NCBI GenBank assembly: GCA_964587855.1
Contig: CAZPLT010000017.1
Coordinates: 1-9,443 of the forward strand
Direction of reading: 5' to 3'
DNA from: WRCA01 sp964587855
GTDB taxonomy: Bacteria; Pseudomonadota; Alphaproteobacteria; Rs-D84
Length of the DNA stretch: 9,443 nucleotides
The position numbers and the translations under genes are program-made. This document shows positions 1-6,019 of the stretch, one piece after another. Under the pieces are notes generated by a model. The model had not been told where the DNA came from and ran no database searches. It was given only the letters and a program-made list of their open reading frames with translations. How positions within the stretch are numbered: position 1 is the stretch's first letter; every line of letters begins with the position of its first letter.

Positions 1-38
1 GTTGCGCCTTTATTATCCATCAGTGCATTTAATTTCAT
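1..38 (-). CDS. rplO: 50S ribosomal protein L15, N-terminal fragment
   Basis: Only the first 12 codons are inside the window; the gene runs off the left edge. The visible protein is MKLNALMDNKGA, which matches the usual L15 start (MKLN-L-DN-GA). An AGAGG ribosome binding site lies about 9 nt before the ATG, and the 17-nt spacer after rpmD is the normal L30-L15 arrangement of the spc operon. L15 is a late-assembling large-subunit protein. The call rests on a short peptide plus gene order, which together are convincing. secY would be expected next, outside the window. Confidence 0.88.
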   Translation of the reverse strand, partial: MKLNALMDNKGA

Positions 39-55
39 ATTTATTGCCTCTTTAA

Positions 56-229
56 TTATTCCACAACAACAAGGTGTTTTACCTTTGTCACCATGCCACG
101 AACAGAGTCTGTATCTGGTAATTCTGAAACTTTACCAATTCGTCCCAATTTCAAAGCTTTTAAAACTTTTACCTGAGATTCTGGACGACCACATCCGCTT
201 TTAACTTGTTTAATTTTTATAGTTGCCAT
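56..229 (-). CDS. rpmD: 50S ribosomal protein L30
   Basis: A complete 57-residue protein that starts MATIKIKQVKSGCGRP and ends KHLVVVE before a TAA. L30 is a small large-subunit protein of about 55-60 residues, so the length is right. Family hallmarks are the short beta strand followed by GRPESQ (residues 14-19), the LKLGRIGK segment (27-34), and the near-invariant VRGMVTKVKHLV block near the C-terminus. The start lies 3 nt after the rpsE stop, and its GGAG ribosome binding site is inside the last codons of rpsE, so the two are probably translationally coupled. L30 is absent from some bacteria; its presence fits a proteobacterial-type spc operon. Confidence 0.96.
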   Translation of the reverse strand: MATIKIKQVKSGCGRPESQVKVLKALKLGRIGKVSELPDTDSVRGMVTKVKHLVVVE

Positions 230-232
230 TTT

Positions 233-790
233 TTACTCCGCTGATTCTTCTGTCTTTTTCCCATCACGACCAGCAATGATTTCTGAAACAGATTTACCAC
301 GACGTGCCGCAACTGTTTTTGGAGAATTCATTCTGCCAAAAGCATTAAAAGCTGCACGAATCATATTGTTTGGATTGTTGCTGCCCTGAGATTTAACAAC
401 GATATCTTGAATACCCAAGCATTCAAAAACTGCACGCAAAGCACCACCAGCAATAATCCCTGTTCCAGGAACTGCACTGCGAATAACTAATTTGCTTGCG
501 CCAAATTTAGATTCAATATCATGATGCAAAGTGCGACCTTCTTTTAATGGTACACGTATCATTTTTGCTTTGGCTGCTTTGGTTGCTTTTTGCACAGCAG
601 ATTGAACTTCCAGCGCTTTACCTTTGCCGAATCCAATTTTACCAGCTTTATCACCAACAACGACCAAGGCGCTGAACGACATATTACGTCCACCTTTAAC
701 GGTCTTGGATACACGATTGATAGATACCAATTTATCAACCAATCCCATATCTTTATCTTGTAAATTTTTCTTATCCTCGAAACGAGCCAT
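233..790 (-). CDS. rpsE: 30S ribosomal protein S5
   Basis: A 185-residue small-subunit protein that lies near the mRNA entry region and contributes to decoding accuracy. The N-terminal double-stranded-RNA-binding-like domain is visible at about residues 18-85, with the NRVSKTVKGGR loop at 25-35; in other bacteria, changes in this loop give spectinomycin resistance or ambiguity. ALVVVGD (41-47) and GFGKGKA (53-59) follow. The C-terminal domain carries SAVPGTGIIAGGALRAVFE (105-123) and ends in a short charged tail. An AGGAG ribosome binding site precedes the ATG. One small departure is Asn at residue 36 after GGR, where an aromatic or Arg residue is more usual. Placement between rplR and rpmD is canonical. 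Confidence 0.98.
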   Translation of the reverse strand: MARFEDKKNLQDKDMGLVDKLVSINRVSKTVKGGRNMSFSALVVVGDKAGKIGFGKGKALEVQSAVQKATKAAKAKMIRVPLKEGRTLHHDIESKFGASKLVIRSAVPGTGIIAGGALRAVFECLGIQDIVVKSQGSNNPNNMIRAAFNAFGRMNSPKTVAARRGKSVSEIIAGRDGKKTEESAE

Positions 791-805
791 TATGTACTCC
801 TAAAA

Positions 806-1162
806 TTAAATCTTTATTCCGCCCTTGCGAATTGCTTCGCACAAAGCTTTTACACGTCCGTGATAGCGATAACCACCACGATCAAAATAACAGTTGTCGG
901 TTAATTTTGCTTTTTTTGCACGTTCGGCAAAACTAGTACCAACCATTTCTGCACCTTTAACATTCCAGCCCTGACCCTTAAAGCCTTTTTCTTTGCTGGA
1001 TGCTGCGCAAATTGTGTGCCCTTTGGCATCATCAATTGCCTGGATTTCAATATGGCGACCAGAACGGAAAACAGATAAACGAATCTTTTCCAAATTCTTA
1101 CGCTTTGCTGCGCTGCGGTTTGATAAAACTCTGCGCTCTTCTGTAGTCAAATGCTTTAACAT
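806..1162 (-). CDS. rplR: 50S ribosomal protein L18
   Basis: A 118-residue 5S rRNA-binding protein that, with L5, anchors 5S rRNA in the central protuberance of the large subunit. The basic N-terminus (residues 9-28) precedes RLSVFRSGRHIEIQAIDD (28-45). The C-terminus has the family signature YFDRGGYRYHGRVKAL (92-107) followed by EAIRKGGIKI. Length is typical (115-120). The ATG is supported by AAGGG 6 nt upstream. The gene is separated from rplF by 44 nt, longer than most spacers here, and that spacer holds a hairpin described as its own feature. Residues 51-52 (IC) and Cys at 91 and 108 are further cysteines in a window with many of them. Confidence 0.97.
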   Translation of the reverse strand: MLKHLTTEERRVLSNRSAAKRKNLEKIRLSVFRSGRHIEIQAIDDAKGHTICAASSKEKGFKGQGWNVKGAEMVGTSFAERAKKAKLTDNCYFDRGGYRYHGRVKALCEAIRKGGIKI

Positions 1163-1180
1163 TTTTTTCCCTTATTTATT

Positions 1181-1200
1181 ATCCCCGTAACAGCGGAGAT
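1181..1200 (-). promoter_or_regulatory. mRNA hairpin upstream of rplR
   Basis: In the rplF-rplR spacer the transcript can fold as AUCUCCG - CUGUUA - CGGGGAU, a 7-bp stem with one G-U pair and a 6-nt loop. It ends about 7 nt before the AAGGG ribosome binding site of rplR. The core CCGCUGUUACGG differs by one base from the core of the hairpin before rplE (CCGCUGAUACGG). No U-tract follows, so it is not a classic terminator. Role unknown: possible translational operator, RNA processing or stability element. The inverted repeat is seen directly; the function is inference. Confidence 0.5.
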
Positions 1201-1206
1201 TATTTT

Positions 1207-1767
1207 TTATTTCTTTTTGCCTTCTTTGCGAATAATCTTTTGACCCTTATAATAAATACCCTTGGCTTTATAAGGTTCAACTTTGCGAACTTTGCAAACT
1301 TTATCTGCAAATTGTCCAACCAAGTTTTTATCAATTCCTTTGACTGCAAAATTTACAATTCCATTTTCAACCGCACCTATTTCAACAGACAAGCCAGCTG
1401 GAATTGGCAAAATTACATCATGTGAATATCCCGCAATCAAGACTAAATCATTACCTTTTACAGATGCTTTGAATCCAACACCTTTCATGCAAATATCTTT
1501 ATGAAATCCTTCGGATACACCGATAACAGCATTTTTTATATTTCTGGTCATTGTTCCCCACATAATTCTGGATTCTTTATCATCAGAATTTTTAGGTGTA
1601 ACGATAACCTGTGTGCCGTCTATTTTTACATCAACCAAGCCAGCGTTCTTAGTATTCAACGCGACTTGTAATTGACCCTTTGGGCCTTTGACAACAATAG
1701 CGGTATCAGTAATAGTGACGTTTACGCCATTTACTATTTCAACTGGATATTTTCCTGCACGAGACAT
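1207..1767 (-). CDS. rplF: 50S ribosomal protein L6
   Basis: A 186-residue large-subunit protein at the base of the L7/L12 stalk, near the factor-binding site. It has the two-fold repeat typical of L6: the first domain spans about 1-80 (IVVKGPKGQL at 24-33, RIMWGTMTRNIKNAVIGVSEGF at 67-88). The second spans about 90-180 and ends in the L6 signature PYKAKGIYYKG (165-175), then a basic IIRKEGKKK tail. Length is slightly above the usual ~177. An AAAGG ribosome binding site lies 9 nt before the ATG, and the gene follows rpsH by 19 nt. Nothing is broken. Confidence 0.98.
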   Translation of the reverse strand: MSRAGKYPVEIVNGVNVTITDTAIVVKGPKGQLQVALNTKNAGLVDVKIDGTQVIVTPKNSDDKESRIMWGTMTRNIKNAVIGVSEGFHKDICMKGVGFKASVKGNDLVLIAGYSHDVILPIPAGLSVEIGAVENGIVNFAVKGIDKNLVGQFADKVCKVRKVEPYKAKGIYYKGQKIIRKEGKKK

Positions 1768-1786
1768 TTTGAAAACCTTTTATTAA

Positions 1787-2185
1787 TTATACCACACGAC
1801 ACAAAACTTCACCGCCAATATTCAGCAAGCGAGCTTTATGATCTGTCATAACACCTTGTGGTGTGCTGACGATTGAAATCCCCAAGCCATTCATAACTTT
1901 CGGCATTTTAACACTGCCGGAATATACACGACGACCAGGTTTTGATACTATAGATATTTCTTGAATTGCACCATTACCGCCAACATATTTCAATTCTATT
2001 AAAATATTTTTGCGATGTGCATCAATTTGTTCTTCGCTGAAATTTGTTATATAACCTTCGTCTTTCAACACAGACAAAACTGCTTCGCGCAGTTTAGATG
2101 CGGGAACACGTACAATTTCTTTACCAGCGTTCTGCCCGTTGCGAATTCGGGTCAACAAATCTCCAATCGGATGGGTCAATGACAT
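1787..2185 (-). CDS. rpsH: 30S ribosomal protein S8
   Basis: A 132-residue primary 16S rRNA-binding protein of the small-subunit body; in E. coli it is also the translational repressor of the spc operon. The sequence shows MSLTHPIGDLLTRIRN at the N-terminus, the KMPKVMNGLGI segment at 93-103, the STPQGVMTD signature (107-115) and GGEVLC near the C-terminus. Length matches the family (130-132). A GGAG ribosome binding site lies 7 nt before the ATG. Only 24 known bases lie upstream of the start before the assembly gap, and the contig edge falls on a run of eight A residues on the coding strand. Confidence 0.98.
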   Translation of the reverse strand: MSLTHPIGDLLTRIRNGQNAGKEIVRVPASKLREAVLSVLKDEGYITNFSEEQIDAHRKNILIELKYVGGNGAIQEISIVSKPGRRVYSGSVKMPKVMNGLGISIVSTPQGVMTDHKARLLNIGGEVLCRVV

Positions 2186-2209
2186 TTTATTCTCCGTATA
2201 ATTTTTTTT

Positions 2210-2309
2210 NNNNNNNNNNNNNNNNNNNNNNNNNNNNNNNNNNNNNNNNNNNNNNNNNNNNNNNNNNNNNNNNNNNNNNNNNNNNNNNNNNNNNNNNNNN
2301 NNNNNNNNN
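2210..2309. other. assembly gap of 100 N inside rpsN
   Basis: Exactly 100 undetermined bases separate the first codons of rpsN from the region just upstream of rpsH. The round length suggests a placeholder for a gap of unknown size. The space from the rpsN start to the rpsH start is 157 nt as written, too short for either known S14 type (about 61 codons with a zinc site, about 101 codons without). The true gap must therefore be longer than 100 bases. Confidence 0.97.
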
Positions 2310-2343
2310 TTGCCTGTTTGTTAATCAATGCTAATTTCGCCAT
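2310..2343 (-). CDS. rpsN: 30S ribosomal protein S14, N-terminal fragment cut by gap
   Basis: Eleven codons are visible before the N run: MAKLALINKQA. This matches the start of the zinc-free, roughly 101-residue form of S14 found in most proteobacteria, and the position between rplE and rpsH is where S14 always sits in the spc operon. S14 binds 16S rRNA in the small-subunit head. The ribosome binding site is a weak AAAGAG 14 nt after the rplE stop. The rest of the gene, about 90 codons if it is the long form, lies in the gap. This is an assembly break, not evidence of a pseudogene. The long-form assignment is inference from the N-terminus only. Confidence 0.88.
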
Positions 2344-2357
2344 ATTTTTTTCTCTTT

Positions 2358-2903
2358 TTATTTAAGAACCAGTGGCATGCCCAATTTAATCAACAATGCC
2401 CTTGCTTCATCATCAGTTTTCGCAGTCGTTGCAATAACGATGTCCATTCCGATTATGTTTTCAATTTTATCCACAGAAATTTCTGGAAAAATCAAATGTT
2501 CTTTGATACCAAATGCATAATTTCCATGACCATCAAATTTGGATTTTGATAAACCCTGAAAGTCTTTGATTCGTGGCAATGCAACTGTAATCAATTTATC
2601 TAAAAAGTCATACATACGTTTTCCGCGCAGTGTAACCTTGGTTCCAATGGCTTGACCTTCACGCAGACGATAAGTTGCGATTGATTTTTTCGCCTTGGTA
2701 ATAACTGGTTTTTGTGCCGCAATAGCTGTCAAATCAGTAACTGCTGCATCCAATTTCTTTTTATCTTGTGTAGCAGCGCCCACACCCATATTCAAAACGA
2801 TTTTGGTCAAACAAGGTACAGCAAATTTATTTGCATAACCAAATTCTTTTTCCAACGCTGGAACAATTTCTTTTTCATAAACTTCGCGCAATCTACTTTG
2901 CAT
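2358..2903 (-). CDS. rplE: 50S ribosomal protein L5
   Basis: A 181-residue 5S rRNA-binding protein of the central protuberance that also contacts P-site tRNA. Family features in order: LREVYEKEIVPAL at 5-17, KIVLNMGVG at 34-42, KPVITKAKKSIA (65-76) with the following FRLREG-like YRLREGQAIG (78-87), TLRGKRMYDFLD (91-102), and the C-terminal GNYAFGIKEHLIFPEI block (127-142) followed by IIGMDIVI. Length is normal (179-187). An AAAGGA ribosome binding site lies shortly before the ATG. The 47-nt spacer after rplX contains a hairpin. In E. coli the S8 repressor binds spc mRNA at this same junction, so the spacer is a candidate control point here. Confidence 0.98.
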   Translation of the reverse strand: MQSRLREVYEKEIVPALEKEFGYANKFAVPCLTKIVLNMGVGAATQDKKKLDAAVTDLTAIAAQKPVITKAKKSIATYRLREGQAIGTKVTLRGKRMYDFLDKLITVALPRIKDFQGLSKSKFDGHGNYAFGIKEHLIFPEISVDKIENIIGMDIVIATTAKTDDEARALLIKLGMPLVLK

Positions 2904-2917
2904 TTTTCATCCTTTTG

Positions 2918-2940
2918 GATTTCCGTATCAGCGGAAAATC
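2918..2940 (-). promoter_or_regulatory. mRNA hairpin upstream of rplE
   Basis: In the rplX-rplE spacer the transcript forms UUUCCG - CUGAUA - CGGAAA, a perfect 6-bp stem with a 6-nt loop. Two more pairs (GA with UC) can form beyond a single bulged U. The ribosome binding site of rplE (AAAGGA) lies just 3' of it and can itself pair in a small AUCC-AAAA-GGAU hairpin that would compete for the bases at the foot of the stem. There is no U-tract. Its core is 11 of 12 identical to the hairpin before rplR. The location matches the E. coli S8 target region in spc mRNA, but S8 binding here is only a hypothesis. Confidence 0.5.
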
Positions 2941-2950
2941 AGGTTTGTCC

Positions 2951-3256
2951 TTAGTTCAATTTTTCGCCAGATTTTTTAGCGATACGAACTTTCTTATCGC
3001 CTTCTGTTTTATATCCGACCCGTGTTGCTTTTTTGGTTTTTGGATCCAACATTGCAACATTAGAAACATGAATTGGTGCTTCGTGGTCTTCGATATGGCC
3101 CGGTTTTTCTTGAGTTGGTTTAACGTGCCATTTGCGGCGATTTACACCCGCAACAACAACGCGTGATTCGGATGGACGAGCTTCCAAGACTTTACCTTTG
3201 ACGCCCTTGTACTTACCCGAAATGACAACTACTTCATCGCCTTTTTTAATTTTCAT
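2951..3256 (-). CDS. rplX: 50S ribosomal protein L24
   Basis: A 101-residue early-assembly large-subunit protein that binds 23S rRNA near the exit-tunnel opening. The KOW motif is clear at the N-terminus (KKGDEVVVISGKYKGVKGKV, residues 4-23). It is followed by VVVAGVN-RRKWHVKPTQ and the family block EAPIHVSNVAMLDP, then a basic tail with TRVGYK. Length is typical (about 100-105). AAAGG lies 9 nt before the ATG, and the gene follows rplN by 15 nt. The spacer on its 3' side is the 47-nt hairpin-bearing one before rplE. Confidence 0.98.
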   Translation of the reverse strand: MKIKKGDEVVVISGKYKGVKGKVLEARPSESRVVVAGVNRRKWHVKPTQEKPGHIEDHEAPIHVSNVAMLDPKTKKATRVGYKTEGDKKVRIAKKSGEKLN

Positions 3257-3271
3257 TTCAACAACCTTTTA

Positions 3272-3646
3272 TTACAGAACTTCTGGTGCCAAAGACACGA
3301 TTTTCTGAACATCATATTTGCGACGAACTTCGCGCGCAACTGGTCCAAATATACGTGTTCCAATTGGTTCAAAATTATTCTTGTTTATTAAAACACATGC
3401 ATTATCGTCAAAGCGAATGATGCTGCCATCTTCACGTTTAACCGGGAATTTTGTACGTACAATAACTGCACGTTGCACGGTTCCTTTTTGTACTTTACCA
3501 CGTGGAATTGCATCTTTGATTGCAACGACAATTTTGTCGCCAACCGATGCATAACGACGATGGCTGCCACCCAAAACCTTGATACACATGGCTTTTTTTG
3601 CGCCGGAATTATCCGCAACTGTCATAACTGTTTCGACTTGAATCAT
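3272..3646 (-). CDS. rplN: 50S ribosomal protein L14
   Basis: A 124-residue large-subunit protein at the subunit interface that contacts 16S rRNA and L19. It shows the N-terminal MIQVET and ADNSGAK (11-17), KVLGGSHRRYASVGD (23-37), the VKKG-like KVQKG (51-55), AVIVRTK (60-66) and the C-terminal GTRIFGPVARE (97-107) with the invariant IVSLAPEVL end. It is the first gene of the spc block in the E. coli scheme, but here it starts 3 nt after rpsQ with its GGAG ribosome binding site overlapping the end of rpsQ. The S10 and spc blocks are therefore not separated by a promoter-sized gap. IPRG at 47-50 is seen in alphaproteobacterial L14. Confidence 0.98.
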   Translation of the reverse strand: MIQVETVMTVADNSGAKKAMCIKVLGGSHRRYASVGDKIVVAIKDAIPRGKVQKGTVQRAVIVRTKFPVKREDGSIIRFDDNACVLINKNNFEPIGTRIFGPVAREVRRKYDVQKIVSLAPEVL

Positions 3647-3649
3647 GAT

Positions 3650-3913
3650 TTACTCCACAACATCTGTATCTTTTGCAATGCCGATACGACCCTTGACCAC
3701 CCAGGTCTTGGTTTTGGAAATTGGACGATGTTCTTCAATCGCAACAATTTCACCGACTTTGTATTCATTTTTCTCATCATGAGCTTTGTATTTTTTGTTA
3801 TGTTTAACAAATTTTCCATACAAAGGATGACGGAATTTACGTTCTACTTCTACCACGACGGTTTTGTCGTTAGCAGCACTTTTAATAGTTCCTTGCAATA
3901 CGCGTCTTGGCAT
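3650..3913 (-). CDS. rpsQ: 30S ribosomal protein S17
   Basis: An 87-residue early-binding 16S rRNA protein with an OB fold, acting in 5'-domain assembly of the small subunit. It begins MPRRVLQGTIKS, has the central RKFRHPLYGKFVK (25-37) and ends with the S17 signature GEIVAIEEHRPISKTKTW (54-71) followed by VVKGRIG. Length is normal (80-90). The start is 1 nt after the rpmC stop in a TAAAATG junction. Its AAAGGA ribosome binding site is in the rpmC coding end, which favours translational coupling. Confidence 0.98.
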   Translation of the reverse strand: MPRRVLQGTIKSAANDKTVVVEVERKFRHPLYGKFVKHNKKYKAHDEKNEYKVGEIVAIEEHRPISKTKTWVVKGRIGIAKDTDVVE

Positions 3914-3914
3914 T

Positions 3915-4130
3915 TTAATTTCCTTTCTTGTTCAGCTGCGTTTTTACACGTGCTATTTCACGACGATTTTTACGTATGACGTGGGTCTTTTGTAATTGAC
4001 CAGCAGATTGTTGAAACCGTTGTTCCATGGCTTCTTTTTTCAAGTCTGTCAGTTTGCTTGTCAACGCATCTTTTGTCAAAGCTTCGTTTTTTTTAATAGT
4101 TTTAGTCGTTTTGACTTTTTTTTCTGCCAT
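3915..4130 (-). CDS. rpmC: 50S ribosomal protein L29
   Basis: A 71-residue two-helix protein at the peptide-exit-tunnel rim next to L23. The reading frame stays open further upstream to an ATG at 4154, but that would overlap rplP. The ATG at 4130 is chosen because AAAGG lies 9 nt before it and it makes a TAAAATG junction with rplP. The conserved core is LTSKLTDLKKEAMEQRFQ (23-40) and the L29 signature RKNRREIARVKT (53-64). The first ~16 residues (MAEKKVKTTKTIKKNE) are a lysine-rich extension beyond the usual 63-67-residue length. Its first five codons match those of rplW exactly. Family identity is certain; the start choice is good but inferred. Confidence 0.94.
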   Translation of the reverse strand: MAEKKVKTTKTIKKNEALTKDALTSKLTDLKKEAMEQRFQQSAGQLQKTHVIRKNRREIARVKTQLNKKGN

Positions 4131-4131
4131 T

Positions 4132-4545
4132 TTAATTCGCCTTTCTCTCGACAATCTTTGTTCTGACTGGTAATTTTGCAGCAGCCAATGTTAATGCTTG
4201 GATTGCAATTTCTGGTTTTACACCATCCAATTCAAACATGATACGACCTGGCTTTACACGGCAAATCCAGTATTCTACACTTCCCTTACCTTTACCCATA
4301 CGAACTTCCGCTGGTTTTTTGGTAACAGGAACATCTGGAAATACGCGAATCCACAATTTACCCAAACGTTTCATATGACGGGTAATTGCACGACGTGCTG
4401 CTTCGATTTGACGCGCAGTAACACGTTCTGGGGACATCGCTTTCAGTCCGAACGAGCCAAACGCCAATTCACTTCCGCCCTTGGCAACCCCGTGAATGCG
4501 GCCTTTGTGCTGTTTTCTAAATTTTGTCTTTATAGGCATCAACAT
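4132..4545 (-). CDS. rplP: 50S ribosomal protein L16
   Basis: A 137-residue large-subunit protein that organises the A-site region and contacts A-site tRNA. It shows TKFRKQHKGRIHG (7-19), the RVTARQIEAARRAITRHMKR helix (41-60), LWIRVFPDVPVTKKP (64-78) and VRMGKGKGSVEYW (81-93). Arg82 aligns with E. coli Arg81, the residue hydroxylated by the YcfD/RoxA oxygenase there, so the target residue is present; whether the enzyme exists is not visible. AAAGG lies 9 nt before the ATG. MLM at the N-terminus leaves a second possible start two codons in, but the first fits the family length and MLxP start. Confidence 0.98.
   Translation of the reverse strand: MLMPIKTKFRKQHKGRIHGVAKGGSELAFGSFGLKAMSPERVTARQIEAARRAITRHMKRLGKLWIRVFPDVPVTKKPAEVRMGKGKGSVEYWICRVKPGRIMFELDGVKPEIAIQALTLAAAKLPVRTKIVERKAN
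4140..4144 (-). promoter_or_regulatory. ribosome binding site that fixes the rpmC start
   Basis: AAAGG on the coding strand, 9 nt before the ATG at 4130 and inside the last codons of rplP. It supports the internal start for L29 instead of the longer upstream reading at 4154, which has no comparable site at proper spacing. Confidence 0.75.
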
Positions 4546-4560
4546 TTTAATAGACCTTTA

Positions 4561-5265
4561 TTATTTACCGATTTTCTTTTCGCTGGTTCCAGCATATTCT
4601 GTTGGGCGAGCGCGTTCATTCGCCAATTTTTCTTTATTCACAACATCACCTGTGTAAATCCAGACTTTTACGCCGATAACACCATATGTTGTTTTGGCTT
4701 GGATAGATGCATAATCAATATCCGCACGCAAAGTATGCAATGGAATACGACCTTCGCGAATTTGTTCGCTACGTGCAATTTCCGCACCATTCAAACGTCC
4801 CGAAGCCATAACTTTGATTCCGAGTGCGCCAGCTTTCTGTGCATTTTGAATTGCTTTTTTCATTGCACGTTTGAAAGAAACACGACCTTCGATTTGTTGA
4901 GCAATGTTTTGTGCAACTAATTGAGCATTCAAGTCTGGACGACGAACTTCAAATATATTCACAACAACCTGATCATTCTTGGTCAATTTTTTAATTTCAT
5001 TACGTAATGATTCAATATCTGAACCATTTTTTCCGATAATCATACCAGGACGACTGGTGTGAATTGTAACAACTACTTTTTTTGCAAAGCGTTCTATAAC
5101 AACCTTGGCCAAGCCAGCTTTTTTGAGCTTTTTCTCAACAAACCGGCGAATTTTTAAATCTTCGGCCAACAATCCAGCATAATCACGTTTACCCGCAATC
5201 CAGCGAGAATCAGTAATCTTGTTTATAAATTCGCGCAATGAAATCGGCGATACTTTCTGTCCCAT
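4561..5265 (-). CDS. rpsC: 30S ribosomal protein S3
   Basis: A 234-residue small-subunit head protein at the mRNA entry tunnel, with helicase and accuracy roles in bacteria. The N-terminal type II KH domain spans about 40-110; its GXXG loop is GKNG (78-81) within RPGMIIGKNGSDIE. The C-terminal domain follows (SGRLNGAEIARSEQIREGRIPLHTLRADIDY at about 165-196; YGVIGVKVWIYTG after it). The N-terminus reads MGQKVSPISLREF, where most S3 proteins have MGQKV-P-G-RLG; the Gly is replaced by Ser and the RLG by REF, a mild departure. AAGGA precedes the ATG. It follows rplV by 18 nt. Confidence 0.98.
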   Translation of the reverse strand: MGQKVSPISLREFINKITDSRWIAGKRDYAGLLAEDLKIRRFVEKKLKKAGLAKVVIERFAKKVVVTIHTSRPGMIIGKNGSDIESLRNEIKKLTKNDQVVVNIFEVRRPDLNAQLVAQNIAQQIEGRVSFKRAMKKAIQNAQKAGALGIKVMASGRLNGAEIARSEQIREGRIPLHTLRADIDYASIQAKTTYGVIGVKVWIYTGDVVNKEKLANERARPTEYAGTSEKKIGK

Positions 5266-5283
5266 AGGTATTTCCTTTTCGGA

Positions 5284-5703
5284 TTATTTCTTTTTTTCTT
5301 TTTTTACAGCTTTTGGTTTAGCTGCTGCTTTTTGTGCTGGTGCACCACTTTCCAAAATGATTGTTAAATTGGAAAAAGGTTTCAGTATTGGACGTGCGCT
5401 TCCGCGTGGTCCAGGGTTAATGCGTTTCATTGTTAACGCTTTTCCACACCAGATTTCTTTTATGTACAAGCTGTCCACTGGAATTTTTTGATTGTGTTCA
5501 GCATTTGCAACTGCAGACATCAAAGTTTTCAAGACTTCACCAGCAACGCGTTTTTTCGAAAATCTTAAAACGTCAATTGCGCGTGCAACTGGCAATCCAC
5601 GAACAAGGTCTGTAACCAAACCCAATTTCTGACTGCTGATGCGAATCATTTTATTGAACGCACGAACTTGATTGTCTTTTATATTATATCTTCTTTCGGT
5701 CAT
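5284..5703 (-). CDS. rplV: 50S ribosomal protein L22
   Basis: A 139-residue protein whose beta-hairpin lines the nascent-peptide exit tunnel next to L4. The globular core covers about 8-80 (KLGLVTDLVRGLPVARAIDVLRFSKKR at 26-52, NAEHNQ at 67-72). The tunnel hairpin is about 85-107: ALTMKRINPGPRGSARPILK. Compared with the common MKR-PRARGRA-RI-K, this loop has Gly, Pro and Ser substitutions. The last ~20 residues are an Ala/Lys tail not present in the ~110-residue basic form; similar tails occur in other lineages. An AAGG ribosome binding site overlaps the end of rpsS, 9 nt upstream. Confidence 0.98.
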   Translation of the reverse strand: MTERRYNIKDNQVRAFNKMIRISSQKLGLVTDLVRGLPVARAIDVLRFSKKRVAGEVLKTLMSAVANAEHNQKIPVDSLYIKEIWCGKALTMKRINPGPRGSARPILKPFSNLTIILESGAPAQKAAAKPKAVKKEKKK

Positions 5704-5712
5704 GATAATACC

Positions 5713-6006
5713 TTATTTCTTAGCGCCTTTCGCGGCAGCAGCTTTTTTATTTGCTGCATGTCCTTTGAATGTGCGAGTTGGTGCAAATTCGCCCAATTTA
5801 TGTCCAATCATATCTTCTACGACTGAAACAGGAATGAATTTATGTCCATTATAAACATCAAATGTCAATCCAACCATCGGAGGAACAATAGTGCTGCCCC
5901 GTGCCCAAGTTTTAATAGGCTTGTGATCATTTGTTTCATTTGCCTTAGCTGCCTTTTTCAAGACGCTTGGGTGAACAAAAGGACCTTTCCATACGCTACG
6001 TGCCAT
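5713..6006 (-). CDS. rpsS: 30S ribosomal protein S19
   Basis: A 97-residue small-subunit head protein that pairs with S13 near the A-site finger contact. It starts MARSVWKGPFVHPSVLKK, has IKTWARGSTIVPPMVG (31-46), the NGHKFIPV segment (53-60) and the S19 signature MIGHKLGEFAPTRTFKGH (66-83). The C-terminus is an Ala/Lys-rich tail of about 13 residues. Length is typical for proteobacterial S19 (91-97). AAGGA lies 9 nt upstream of the ATG, in the end of rplB and the 13-nt spacer. Confidence 0.98.
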   Translation of the reverse strand: MARSVWKGPFVHPSVLKKAAKANETNDHKPIKTWARGSTIVPPMVGLTFDVYNGHKFIPVSVVEDMIGHKLGEFAPTRTFKGHAANKKAAAAKGAKK

Positions 6007-6019
6007 AACTTATTCCTTA

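Noticed and set aside
236..250. Third copy of the CCGCUG hairpin near the end of rpsE
   Set aside because: Only one half of the motif (CAGCGGAG) is present, inside coding sequence, and no pairing arm was found.
2186..2209. Another copy of the hairpin before rpsH
   Set aside because: AUACGGAGA resembles the 3' arm, but the upstream bases are an A run and no 5' arm is visible before the gap.
2098..2334. Plus-strand open frame spanning the N run
   Set aside because: It exists only because undetermined bases contain no stop codon; the rest is antisense to rpsH.
3388..3618. 76-codon minus-strand frame within rplN
   Set aside because: Out of frame with L14, which is intact and strongly conserved over the same bases.
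3473..3979. 168-codon open frame on the plus strand
   Set aside because: Antisense shadow of rplN, rpsQ and rpmC, with the same Phe-rich composition and no ribosome binding site of note.
4131..4154. Longer L29 start giving 8 extra residues (MSRERRIK)
   Set aside because: It would overlap the end of rplP; the ATG at 4130 has AAAGG at 9 nt.
4198..4920. 240-codon open frame on the plus strand
   Set aside because: It lies antisense to rpsC and rplP, is rich in Phe, Cys, Asn and Thr as expected from reading lysine-rich genes backwards, and matches no family.
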